DNA from: Lysobacter sp. S4-A87
GTDB lineage: Bacteria > Pseudomonadota > Gammaproteobacteria > Xanthomonadales > Xanthomonadaceae
NCBI RefSeq assembly: GCF_022637455.1
Contig: NZ_CP093341.1
Location: 1,674,001-1,738,000 of the forward strand
Length of the DNA: 64,000 nucleotides
Reading direction: 5' to 3'
The position numbers and the translations under genes were made by a program. Positions 34,479 to 43,688 of the stretch are shown here, piece by piece. Every line of letters begins with the position of its first letter. The first letter of the stretch is position 1. The notes below the pieces were generated by a model, which made no database searches, had not been told where the DNA came from, and was given only the letters and a program-made list of their open reading frames with translations.

Positions 34479-36755
34479 ATGATCCAGGTAACCCATCTCG
34501 GCTTCCCGCGCATTGGCGCGCGGCGCGAGCTCAAGCAGACCCTCGAATCGTTCTGGAAAGGCCAGGCGCCAGCCCAGGACCTGCACGACACGGCACGCGA
34601 GTTGCGCGCACGGCACTGGCAACTGGCACGCGATGCCGGTGTCGATGTCGTCGCCTGCAACGACTTCTCGCTGTACGACCACGTGCTGGACACGGCGGTG
34701 CTGTTCGATGCCATCCCGCCCTCGCACCGCGACGTGTTCGAAGCAGATCCGCTGGCCGGCTATTTCGCTCTCGCCCGCGGCCTGCAGGACGGCCAGCACG
34801 ACCTCCATGCGCTGGAGATGACCAAGTGGTTCGACAGCAACTACCACTACCTCGTGCCGCAGTTCCAGCTCGACCAGACCTTCCGCCTGCGCGGCGACAA
34901 GCCGCTGGCCGAGCTGGGTGAAGCCCGTGCGCTCGGACTGGAGGCGCGCCCCGTGCTGCTCGGCCCGGTCTCGTTCCTCAAGCTGGGCAAGCGTGAGGAC
35001 GGCGGCTGCCCGCTCGAACTGCTCGATGCGCTGCTGCCGGCCTACGTGCAACTGCTGCAGCAGCTGAAGGCGGCCGGTGCCTCGTGGGTGCAGATCGACG
35101 AACCCTGTCTGGTGCTCGACCTCGGCGACGCCGACCGCGAGGCCTATCGCCGTGCCTTCGCCGCGCTGGCCGCGGCTGACGTTCCGCAGATCCTGCTGGC
35201 GACTTACTTTGGCGACCTGGGCGACAACCTGGAGCTGGTCGCGGGGCTGCCGGTGGACGCGCTCCACGTCGACCTCGTACGCGCACCGCAGCAGCTCGTG
35301 CGCGTGCTCGCCAGGTGGCCGGCCGAGCGCCCATTGAGCCTGGGCGTCGTCGACGGACGCAACGTGTGGCGCACCGACCTCGACGCAGCATTGGCGCTTG
35401 TGCGCACGGCCGGTTCGCGCGTGCGATGGCTGGCGCCGTCATGCTCGCTGCTGCACGTGCCGATCGACCTGGAGCTCGAGCGCAAATTGCCGCAGCCGCT
35501 GCGCGGCGGCATGGCCTTCGCACGGCAGAAGCTCGAAGAGCTGCGGTTGCTCGCCGATGCCCATGCCGGCAATGCAGGCGCAAAAGCAGCGATCGCCACT
35601 GCGCAGGCAGCACGCGCCGCCCATCGCAATGCGCCGGAACTGAGCAACGCCACGGTCCGCGCGCGCTTGGCCGCACTGGTTCCGGCGATGAGCCGGCGCG
35701 TCACGCCCTACCCGCAGCGCGCGCCACTGCAGCACGAGCGGTTGCCGCTGCCGCCACTGCCGACCACCACGATCGGTTCCTTCCCGCAGCTGTCGCTGGT
35801 GCGCAAGGCCCGCGCCGACCACAAGGCCGGCAAGCTCGATGACGCCGGCTACCGCCAGTTCCTCGAGCGCGAGATCGACAACTGCCTGCGCGAACAGGAA
35901 GCCATCGGCCTGGACGTGCTGGTGCATGGCGAGTTCGAGCGCAACGACATGGTCGAGTACTTCGGCGAGCAGCTCGACGGCTTCGCCTTCACCTCCCACG
36001 GCTGGGTGCAGAGCTACGGCTCGCGCTGCGTGAAGCCGCCGGTGCTGTACGGCGACGTCAGCCGGCCGCGGGCGATGACCGTGGAATGGACCCGCTACGC
36101 GCAGTCACGCACGCAGTATCCGGTGAAGGGCATGCTGACCGGGCCGGTCACCATCCTGCAGTGGTCGTTCGTGCGCGACGACCAGCCACGCGCCGACACC
36201 TGCCGGCAGATCGCGCTGGCCCTGCGCGATGAAGTGCTGGAGCTGGAAGCGGCCGGCATCGCCATCATCCAGATCGACGAGCCGGCATTGCGCGAAGGCC
36301 TGCCGTTGCGGCGCGACGATTGGCCGCACTACCTGGCCTGGGCGGTGGAGGCGTTCGGCCTCGCCGCCGGTGCAGTGGCCGATACCACCCAGATCCATAC
36401 CCACATGTGCTACGCCGAGTTCAATGACATCATCGATGCGGTCGCCGCGCTCGATGCCGACGTGATCTCGATCGAGACTTCGCGCTCACGGATGGAGCTG
36501 CTCGATGCCTTTGCCAGATTCCGCTACCCCAACGGCATCGGCCCGGGCGTGTATGACATCCACGCCCCGCGCGTGCCGTCGCCGGGCGAGATCGGCGAGC
36601 TGCTGGACAAGGCGTTGCAGGTGATTCCGGCGGCGCAGCTGTGGGTCAACCCGGACTGCGGCCTCAAGACGCGCGGCTGGCCGGAGGTGCGCAAGGCGCT
36701 GAGCGCGATGGTCCAGGCCACCCGTGAACTGCGCCTGGGACTGACCGCGGCCTGA
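34479..36755 (+). CDS. metE: Cobalamin-independent methionine synthase
   Basis: Methylates homocysteine with 5-methyltetrahydropteroyltriglutamate, 758 residues, full length. The N-terminal domain starts THLGFPRIGARRELK. The catalytic C-terminal domain starts near TTTIGSFPQ and carries the zinc ligands in IHTHMCYAEF (His, Cys, Glu) and VNPDCGLKTRGW (Cys). The ATG at 34479 gives MIQVTHLGFP; 13 extra upstream codons look unlike the family. Expression should fall when B12 is available. Confidence 0.97.
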   Translation: MIQVTHLGFPRIGARRELKQTLESFWKGQAPAQDLHDTARELRARHWQLARDAGVDVVACNDFSLYDHVLDTAVLFDAIPPSHRDVFEADPLAGYFALARGLQDGQHDLHALEMTKWFDSNYHYLVPQFQLDQTFRLRGDKPLAELGEARALGLEARPVLLGPVSFLKLGKREDGGCPLELLDALLPAYVQLLQQLKAAGASWVQIDEPCLVLDLGDADREAYRRAFAALAAADVPQILLATYFGDLGDNLELVAGLPVDALHVDLVRAPQQLVRVLARWPAERPLSLGVVDGRNVWRTDLDAALALVRTAGSRVRWLAPSCSLLHVPIDLELERKLPQPLRGGMAFARQKLEELRLLADAHAGNAGAKAAIATAQAARAAHRNAPELSNATVRARLAALVPAMSRRVTPYPQRAPLQHERLPLPPLPTTTIGSFPQLSLVRKARADHKAGKLDDAGYRQFLEREIDNCLREQEAIGLDVLVHGEFERNDMVEYFGEQLDGFAFTSHGWVQSYGSRCVKPPVLYGDVSRPRAMTVEWTRYAQSRTQYPVKGMLTGPVTILQWSFVRDDQPRADTCRQIALALRDEVLELEAAGIAIIQIDEPALREGLPLRRDDWPHYLAWAVEAFGLAAGAVADTTQIHTHMCYAEFNDIIDAVAALDADVISIETSRSRMELLDAFARFRYPNGIGPGVYDIHAPRVPSPGEIGELLDKALQVIPAAQLWVNPDCGLKTRGWPEVRKALSAMVQATRELRLGLTAA

Positions 36756-36760
36756 CGGCG

Positions 36761-36799
36761 ATGGAGCCGCCCACCCGCCAACGCGGGCGGGCGGCCTCC
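36761..36799 (+). terminator. Hairpin 3' of metE, probable terminator
   Basis: A long GC-rich hairpin: ATGGAG and CTCCAT close a stem of CCCGC/GCGGG type around a CAAC loop, starting five bases after the metE stop. The T-run is missing, so efficiency is uncertain. Confidence 0.55.
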
Positions 36800-36861
36800 A
36801 TTGCATCCTGGCCGGCCGCAGGACTAAATAGCCGACATCCTGAACGGGAATCGCCGCTGCC

Positions 36862-38382
36862 ATGTCGCCAATGCGCCTGCCCCGCAGCCATGTTCTCTGG
36901 CTCGCCCTGATCGCGATCGCGCTGTTCGTGCTGCGGCTCTTCAGCAACCAGCACTACGGCTTCCACCGCGACGAACTGGCACTGCTCGACGATGCACGAA
37001 CGCTGGCCTGGGGCTACGTCGCCTACCCGCCGCTGACGCCGGCGCTCGGGCGCATCTCGCTGGAATTGTTCGGCGATTCGCTCAGCGGCTTCCGTGTGTT
37101 TGCGGCCCTGGCGCAAAGCATCGCCGCCGTGCTTGCCGGCCTGATCGCGCGCGAAATGGGCGGCACCCGCGCCACGCAGATAGTGACAGCGCTGTTCGCT
37201 GCGCTGGCGCCGTTCTCGATGGTGGCAGGCGGCCTGATGCAATACGTCAGCATCGACTACCTCTGGTGGGTGCTGCTGGCCTGGTTGATGCTGCGACTGG
37301 TCAACAGCGCCGACCCGCGCTGGTGGCTGGCGATCGGCGCGGTGATCGGCCTGGGCATGCTGACCAAGTACACGATGGTGTTCTTCGTCGCCGGCATAGT
37401 GGTGGCCACGCTGGCGACACCGCTGCGCTCGCACCTGCGCGGCCGCTGGCTGTGGCTCGGAGCGGCACTGTCAGTGCTGCTGTTCCTGCCCAATGCGCTG
37501 TGGCAATGGCGGCACGACTTCATCTCGCTGGACTTCCTGCAGACCATCCACGCCCGCGATGTGCGCATCGGCCGCACCCGGGATTTCCTGATCGAGCAGC
37601 TCTACGGCAATGCCGGCCTGATGGCCCTGCCGGTCTGGCTGGCCGGTCTGGCCTGGCTGATCCTGTCCAAGGCCGGCCGACGCTATGCCGTGGTTGCATG
37701 GATGTACGCGGTGCCATTGTTCCTGTTCGCGATGGCCCAGGGCCGCGCGTATTACCTGGCGCCGGCCTATCCGATGCTGCTTGCGGCCGGCTGTGTCGCG
37801 ATCGAACAGTTCCTGCACCGGCAGGGGCCACTGCGCGCCGGCTACGCGTTCACCGGCACGGCGCTGATGACGGTTTGGATCGTGGCCATGGCCGCGGCGA
37901 GCGGTCTGATCGGCCTGCAGTTTTCCGCGGTCAACTCGATGGGCTGGCGCATCAGCCGTGCCGCGCACGACAACTTCGCCGAGCAGATCGGCTGGCCGGA
38001 ACTGGTGGCGGAAGTGGCGCGCATCTACCACGCGTTGCCGGAAGGCGAGCGCGAGCACACGGCCGTGTTCACCAACAACTACGGCGAGGCCGGTGCGATC
38101 AATCTCTACGGGCCGAAGCTTGGCCTGCCGACAGCGATCAGCCCGGTCAATTCGTACTGGTACAAGGGCTATGGTTCGACGCCACCGAACACGGTGATCG
38201 TATTGGGCGACACGCGCGAGGACATAGCCGACGCGCCGGGCGACTGCGTGCCCGCAGGCCGCATACGCAATCGATACAACGTGCCCAACGAAGAGACGCG
38301 CGACCACCCGGACATCTTCATCTGCCGCAACCTGCGCATTCCGTGGTCGCAGGCGTGGCCGAAGATGCAGAAGTTCGGTTAA
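36862..38382 (+). CDS. Glycosyltransferase family 39-type integral membrane protein (ArnT/PMT-like)
   Basis: A 506-residue GT-C glycosyltransferase that would use a lipid-linked sugar at the periplasmic face. It has about ten TM helices. The first periplasmic loop carries the catalytic acidic motif HRDELALLDD, followed by YPPLTPALGRISLELFG. A soluble C-terminal region (about residues 350-506) contains NNYGEAGAINLYGP. The acceptor is unknown; lipid A, glycan or protein are possible. It stands alone and overlaps the next gene's 3' end by four bases, tail to tail. Confidence 0.85.
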   Translation: MSPMRLPRSHVLWLALIAIALFVLRLFSNQHYGFHRDELALLDDARTLAWGYVAYPPLTPALGRISLELFGDSLSGFRVFAALAQSIAAVLAGLIAREMGGTRATQIVTALFAALAPFSMVAGGLMQYVSIDYLWWVLLAWLMLRLVNSADPRWWLAIGAVIGLGMLTKYTMVFFVAGIVVATLATPLRSHLRGRWLWLGAALSVLLFLPNALWQWRHDFISLDFLQTIHARDVRIGRTRDFLIEQLYGNAGLMALPVWLAGLAWLILSKAGRRYAVVAWMYAVPLFLFAMAQGRAYYLAPAYPMLLAAGCVAIEQFLHRQGPLRAGYAFTGTALMTVWIVAMAAASGLIGLQFSAVNSMGWRISRAAHDNFAEQIGWPELVAEVARIYHALPEGEREHTAVFTNNYGEAGAINLYGPKLGLPTAISPVNSYWYKGYGSTPPNTVIVLGDTREDIADAPGDCVPAGRIRNRYNVPNEETRDHPDIFICRNLRIPWSQAWPKMQKFG

Positions 38383-38789
38383 CCGGTCTCGGCGATGGCG
38401 ATGCCGAGCGGGAGCGCGCCCTTGCGTTCCTGCAGGCCCAGGCCGTAACGCAGGCTGTAGCCGATCTTGTTGGCGTGTTCGCAGGCCAGCGCGGCATGCT
38501 CCGGCGCCAGCAGCGACTCCGCGGTCTGCTGCCACAGCGACAACCACTGGTCGAAATGCTCGGGGCGGATCGGGTGCGGCCGGTGCGCGGCCATGGGCTG
38601 TCCGCGATAACTGCGCGTGCCCAGCAGTACCGACGACCAGAACGACGTCAGCAGCCGCTTGTGCCCGGGCCAGTCGTCGATGGCGGCGTTGAAGACGGGA
38701 CCGAGTTCCGGGTGGGCGCGGACCTGCTCGTAGAAGCGGTCCACGAGGGTCGCCAACTGCTGCTCATCAAGCTGTGGGGTTTGGCTCAT
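38379..38789 (-). CDS. Group III truncated haemoglobin
   Basis: A 136-residue haem protein of the trHb3 (P) group. LVDRFYEQVRAHPELGPVFN, then WPGHKRLLTSFWSSVLLGT, the proximal-His region RPEHFDQWLSLW and a C-terminal helix follow the family order. Such proteins are linked to nitric oxide and redox stress, which would fit an organism with periplasmic nitrate reductase, but the biological role here is an inference. The ATG at 38789 was chosen because upstream codons run into the repeat element. Confidence 0.9.
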   Translation of the reverse strand: MSQTPQLDEQQLATLVDRFYEQVRAHPELGPVFNAAIDDWPGHKRLLTSFWSSVLLGTRSYRGQPMAAHRPHPIRPEHFDQWLSLWQQTAESLLAPEHAALACEHANKIGYSLRYGLGLQERKGALPLGIAIAETG

Positions 38790-38847
38790 GGCTCTTCTAC
38801 TGGGGTTTTTAGGCCCGGAAATCAAGGTGTGCCTGCTGTTCTGGCGA

Positions 38848-39036
38848 GCAACATCCATGGGTTCCCGCCTTCGCGGGAATGACGGGCAAGGGACCGAAGA
38901 CCATGCAACGAAGAGCCGAAGCGTCGTCCGCCGGGCCGGGGATTGCGTAGCAGCGGGACATGGATGTCCCGCGCCCCGCGTTCGGACAGGATGTCCGACC
39001 AAGGGGCGGAGCAATCCCCGGCCCGGTGGACGACGC
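38848..39036. repeat. Composite structured intergenic repeat, copy 2 (3' of gap)
   Basis: Module A (38848-38884) has the hairpin TTCCCGC-CTTC-GCGGGAA at 38862-38879. A 36-bp linker follows. Module B has 26-bp arms at 38921-38946 and 39011-39036 with one mismatch that is a G-T (G-U) pair. Inner stems are CGGGAC/GTCCCG (38954-38971), CGCCCC/GGGGCG (38972-38977 with 39003-39008) and CGGACA/TGTCCG (38983-38997). Several bases differ from copy 1 on both sides of a stem, preserving pairing. Confidence 0.9.
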
Positions 39037-39083
39037 AGCTCCGCAGACGGAAGCGTGCGACCAATGGGAGAAGAGCCAAAGAA

Positions 39084-39106
39084 AAGGCCGGCAAGATGCC
39101 GGCCTT
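39084..39106 (-). terminator. Intrinsic terminator of gap
   Basis: A 9-bp perfect stem, AAGGCCGGC with GCCGGCCTT, five-base loop, followed on the minus strand by TTCTTT. It lies 26 bases past the gap stop. Confidence 0.85.
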
Positions 39107-39131
39107 GTCTGTGATGCTACAGCCGCGCGAC

Positions 39132-40196
<1,065 letters not shown>

Positions 40197-40249
40197 ACAG
40201 GCCCGCCCTCGGGCCCGGGACGGAAGGGCCACGCCGGGCCCCGGGCGAC

Positions 40250-40263
40250 TTGATCCGGATCAA
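40250..40263 (+). promoter_or_regulatory. Perfect FNR-type box upstream of ompW
   Basis: TTGATCCGGATCAA matches the consensus TTGAT-N4-ATCAA exactly and is fully symmetric. A GACACT hexamer at 40285-40290 sits one base away from the -10 position expected for a class II FNR promoter. ompW is a known FNR-responsive gene in enterobacteria. The site also lies about 65 bases upstream of the predicted gap start and might affect that gene. Confidence 0.7.
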
Positions 40264-40320
40264 GCGCGTCCAATGCCCCCTGCAGACACTGGAGGCCTCC
40301 CCACAACAAGGCTCCCCAAC

Positions 40321-40944
40321 ATGCACAAGCCGCTTCTTTCCGGCGCCATCGCGCTCGCCCTGGGCAGCGCCGCCCTCCCCGCCCTGGCCCAGTCCGCCGG
40401 TGACTGGACCGTCGGCGTCGGCGTCCATGCCGTCGACCCCAAGTCCGACAACGGCCGCCTGGCCAACGGGACACTCAAGGTGGACATCGACCGCGACATC
40501 AAGCCGAGCGTGACGTTCGAGTACTTCGTGCGCGACAACCTCGGCGTAGAAGTCCTCGCCGCCTGGCCGTTCGAGCACGACATCAACATCGCCGGCCTGG
40601 GCCGGGTCGGCAGCACCAGGCAGCTGCCGCCGACGGTTTCGCTGCAGTACCACTTCAATGGCCAGGGCCGGATCTCGCCGTTCGTTGGCGCGGGCATCAA
40701 CTACACCGCGTTCTTCAGCGAGGACACCACCGGCGCGCTGGCCGGCAGCAAGCTCAAGCTCGACGACTCCTGGGGTCTGGCGGCGCATGCCGGCATCGAC
40801 TTCGCGGTCGGCCAGCGCGGTGCGATCCGCGTCGACGCGCGCTGGATCGACATCGACAGCGACGTCGCCCTCGACGGCGCGAAGCTGGGCACGGTGGCGA
40901 TCGACCCGATCGTCTACGGCGCTGCGTACGTCATGAAGTTCTGA
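40321..40944 (+). CDS. ompW: OmpW-family outer-membrane protein
   Basis: Eight-stranded outer-membrane beta-barrel, 207 residues. A signal peptide (LLSGAIALALGSAALPALAQ) is followed by amphipathic strands, the family block WTVGVGVHAVDPKSDNG near the start, VEVLAAWPFEHDI, PPTVSLQYHFN and ISPFVGAGINYT, and a C-terminal Phe (YVMKF) for barrel assembly. Members form a narrow channel for small hydrophobic molecules. The ATG at 40321 starts the signal peptide directly. Confidence 0.93.
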   Translation: MHKPLLSGAIALALGSAALPALAQSAGDWTVGVGVHAVDPKSDNGRLANGTLKVDIDRDIKPSVTFEYFVRDNLGVEVLAAWPFEHDINIAGLGRVGSTRQLPPTVSLQYHFNGQGRISPFVGAGINYTAFFSEDTTGALAGSKLKLDDSWGLAAHAGIDFAVGQRGAIRVDARWIDIDSDVALDGAKLGTVAIDPIVYGAAYVMKF

Positions 40945-41015
40945 GGGAGCGGTTTGTGTGGGGAAGGCCCCGAAACGCAAAGGCGTGTCGTCGCTGGTCG
41001 GCTAAAGTGCGCGCC

Positions 41016-41819
41016 ATGATCAGAGCCCTCACCGCCCTCCTGCTTGTCCTCAGCCTCCTGCCCGCCCCCGCTGCCGCGTGGGGCCGGCTCGGCCATCGCC
41101 TGGTCGCGTCCCTGGCCTGGGACGGGATGACCCCGGCGGCCCGCGCAGCCGCCCTGCAACTGCTCGAAGGCGAACCGGAGCCGACCCTGGCCGGCATCGC
41201 CAGCTGGGCCGACGACCTGCGCGAGAGCGACCCCGACCTGGGCAAGCGCACCAGCAAGTGGCACTACGTGAACATCGCCGAGGACGGATGCGTCTACGAA
41301 CAGCAGCGCCATTGCCGCAATGGCGACTGCGTGGTCGAGGCGATCCGCGCGCAGACCGCGATCCTCGCCGACACGAAGCGGCCGAAGGCGGAACGGCTGC
41401 AGGCGCTGAAGTTCGTCGTCCACTTCGTCGGCGATGTCCACCAGCCGCTGCATGCCGGCTACGGCCACGACAAGGGCGGCAACGACTTCCAGGTCAACCT
41501 CAACGGCCGTGGCAGCAACCTGCATTCGCTGTGGGACAGCGGCATGCTCAAGGACAGCGGACTCGACGAGCCGGCCTGGCTGGCGCGCCTGCGCGCGATG
41601 CCGGCGGCGACGCAGATGCCCGGCAAGCCCCTGCCGCCGCAGTCCGCGGCCTGGGCCGAAACCTCCTGCGCGATCGTCAGGCGCCCGGGTTTCTATCCGG
41701 CCCGCGCCACGATCGGCCCGGACTACCTGCAGACATGGCGCCCCGTGGCCGAGGCCCAGCTGCGCCTGGGCGGCGCGCAGCTGGCCGCGACCCTCAACGC
41801 GGCGCTAAGCCGACACTAG
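41016..41819 (+). CDS. Secreted S1/P1-type nuclease
   Basis: Zinc-dependent single-strand nuclease family, 267 residues. After a signal peptide the mature protein should begin at Trp22 (WGRLGHRL), whose N-terminus binds zinc in this family. Other ligands are visible in HYVNIAED, VVHFVGDVHQPLH, GGNDFQVNLNG and LHSLWDSG. It probably degrades extracellular or periplasmic RNA/DNA, for phosphate or nucleoside supply. The start 41016 was chosen for the signal peptide; the frame is open 20 codons earlier. Confidence 0.92.
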   Translation: MIRALTALLLVLSLLPAPAAAWGRLGHRLVASLAWDGMTPAARAAALQLLEGEPEPTLAGIASWADDLRESDPDLGKRTSKWHYVNIAEDGCVYEQQRHCRNGDCVVEAIRAQTAILADTKRPKAERLQALKFVVHFVGDVHQPLHAGYGHDKGGNDFQVNLNGRGSNLHSLWDSGMLKDSGLDEPAWLARLRAMPAATQMPGKPLPPQSAAWAETSCAIVRRPGFYPARATIGPDYLQTWRPVAEAQLRLGGAQLAATLNAALSRH

Positions 41820-41893
41820 GACCGGCACCAGGGCCGACACCAGGCTCGATGGGGGCCTACACTCCGGGCACGGTTCACCCGGCGAGAAAAGCC

Positions 41894-42766
41894 ATGTTCC
41901 CGCACGTCCAGCCGTTCTTCCATGCCGACAGCAACACCTGGAGCTACGTCGTGCACGAGCCCGCCGGGCAGGGCGCGGCGGCGGCAGTGATCGATGCGGT
42001 CCTGGATTTCGATGCCAAGGCCGGGCGAACGTCGACGGCGTCGGCGCAGCAACTGCTCGACTACGCGCGCGATCACGACCTGCAGGTGCAGTGGATCCTG
42101 GAAACGCACGCGCACGCCGACCACCTCAGCGGCGGCCACTGGCTCAAGTCGCAGTGGCCGCAGGCCAGGCTGGCGATCGGCGAAGGCATCCGCACGGTGC
42201 AGAAGACATTTCGTCCGATCTTCAACCTGGGCGATCACTTCCCGGTCGATGGTTCGCAGTTCGACCATCTGTTCGAAGACGGCGAACTGTTCCGCATCGG
42301 CGCGCTCCAAGCGCGCGTGACCGCCGTGCCCGGGCATACCTGCGACAGCAGCGCCTACCTGATCGGCGATGCGCTGTTCACCGGCGACTCGCTGTTCATG
42401 CCCGATGCGGGCACGGCGCGCTGCGATTTCCCCGGCGGTGACGCGCGCACACTGTTCCGCTCGATACGGCATCTGTTCCACACCCTGCCCGACGACACCC
42501 GCGTGTTCGTCTGCCACGACTACGGCCCGGGCGGTCGCGAAGTGGCATGCGAGACCACGATCGGCGCGCAGAAGCGCGACAACATCCATGTCCGCGAAGG
42601 CACCGGGGAGGACGCGTTCGTCGCCCTGCGCGAGGCCCGCGATGCGACGCTGGCGATGCCGGCGCTGATCCTGCCCGCGGTGCAGGCCAACATCCGCGCC
42701 GGCGCGTTGCCGCCGCCGGAGGACAACGGCGTGCGTTACCTCAAGATTCCACTCGACCGGCTTTGA
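41894..42766 (+). CDS. MBL-fold hydrolase of the persulfide dioxygenase / Blh type
   Basis: A 290-residue metallo-beta-lactamase-fold protein. The metal motif is THAHADH (HxHxDH), with GHT and HDYGPGG giving further ligands. YLIGDALFTGDSLFMPDAGTARCDFPGG is typical of ETHE1/Blh enzymes that oxidise glutathione persulfide. The next two genes encode YeeE/YedE halves, the arrangement known for H2S detoxification (blh-pmpAB). No BigR-type regulator and no rhodanese are next to it. Confidence 0.87.
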   Translation: MFPHVQPFFHADSNTWSYVVHEPAGQGAAAAVIDAVLDFDAKAGRTSTASAQQLLDYARDHDLQVQWILETHAHADHLSGGHWLKSQWPQARLAIGEGIRTVQKTFRPIFNLGDHFPVDGSQFDHLFEDGELFRIGALQARVTAVPGHTCDSSAYLIGDALFTGDSLFMPDAGTARCDFPGGDARTLFRSIRHLFHTLPDDTRVFVCHDYGPGGREVACETTIGAQKRDNIHVREGTGEDAFVALREARDATLAMPALILPAVQANIRAGALPPPEDNGVRYLKIPLDRL

Positions 42767-42789
42767 TCAACCTGCCCTGACACGTTCTG

Positions 42790-43215
42790 ATGCCAACCCA
42801 GTTCACTCCCGTTTCTGCGCTGATCGGCGGCGCGCTCATCGGCCTTGCCGCCACCTGGCTGCTGCTCGCGCTGGGCCGCATCGCCGGCATCAGCGGCATC
42901 CTCAACAGCACCGTTGATGGCGAGGCCGGTCGCGGTTGGCGAATCGCGTTCCTGCTCGGGCTTGTCGTCGCCGCAGGTGCCTGGTTTGCCTGGTCCGGCT
43001 CGCCCGGTCGCAACGGCTTCCCGCTGCCCTGGCTGGTCGCCGGCGGACTGCTGGTCGGCTTCGGCACGCGCCTGGGCAACGGCTGCACCAGCGGGCACGG
43101 CATCTGCGGCCTGGCGCGGCTGTCGAAGCGCTCGCTGCTCGCCGTGCTGGTGTTCATGGGCGCGGGTTTCCTCACCGTCTACGTGCTGCGCCACGTGATC
43201 GGAGGCGTGGCATGA
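42790..43215 (+). CDS. YeeE/YedE family sulfur transporter half, N-terminal type
   Basis: A 141-residue inner-membrane protein with about four TM helices. The family motif LVGFGTRLGNGCTSGHGICG carries the conserved Cys residues that handle thiosulfate or other sulfur species. It starts 23 bases after the MBL gene and overlaps the next gene by four bases. Together with the next gene it forms one split transporter (PmpA type). Confidence 0.88.
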   Translation: MPTQFTPVSALIGGALIGLAATWLLLALGRIAGISGILNSTVDGEAGRGWRIAFLLGLVVAAGAWFAWSGSPGRNGFPLPWLVAGGLLVGFGTRLGNGCTSGHGICGLARLSKRSLLAVLVFMGAGFLTVYVLRHVIGGVA

Positions 43216-43631
43216 AGCTGATCGTCCACGCTGCGATTGCCGGCGCACTGTTCGGCCTGGGCCTGGCGGTGTCGGGCATGACCGATCCGGACAAGGTCCT
43301 GAACTTCCTCGACCTGGCGGGGCATTGGGATCCTTCGCTGGCGCTGGTGATGGGCGGAGCGCTGGCGGTCGCATTGCCGAGTTTCGCCCTGGTGCGCCGT
43401 CGCGGCCGCACATTGTCGGGTGACCCGTTGCCAGCACCACCGGCGCCGACGATCGACCGCCGCCTGCTGATCGGCAGCGCGCTGTTCGGCATCGGCTGGG
43501 GCATCGCCGGCTATTGCCCCGGACCGGCCCTCGCCAACCTCGCGCACGGTACGCTGGAGTCGGTTGTGTTCGTCATGGCGATGCTGGCCGGCTCGCAACT
43601 GGCCCGCCTTGCTCTGCGAACCTCGCAATGA
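43212..43631 (+). CDS. YeeE/YedE family sulfur transporter half, C-terminal type
   Basis: A 139-residue membrane protein, the second half (PmpB type). It begins LIVHAAIAGALFGLGLAVSG with MTDPDKVLNFLDL and has the conserved Cys in GWGIAGYCPGPAL. Its ATG overlaps the preceding stop (ATGA), so the two halves are translationally coupled. Likely sulfur-compound movement across the inner membrane; the substrate is not certain. Confidence 0.88.
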   Translation: MKLIVHAAIAGALFGLGLAVSGMTDPDKVLNFLDLAGHWDPSLALVMGGALAVALPSFALVRRRGRTLSGDPLPAPPAPTIDRRLLIGSALFGIGWGIAGYCPGPALANLAHGTLESVVFVMAMLAGSQLARLALRTSQ

Positions 43632-43688
43632 CCTGTATGCAATGTGCCCCTTGGCAACGCCTACACATGCAGCGCATAGGCTGTCGCC

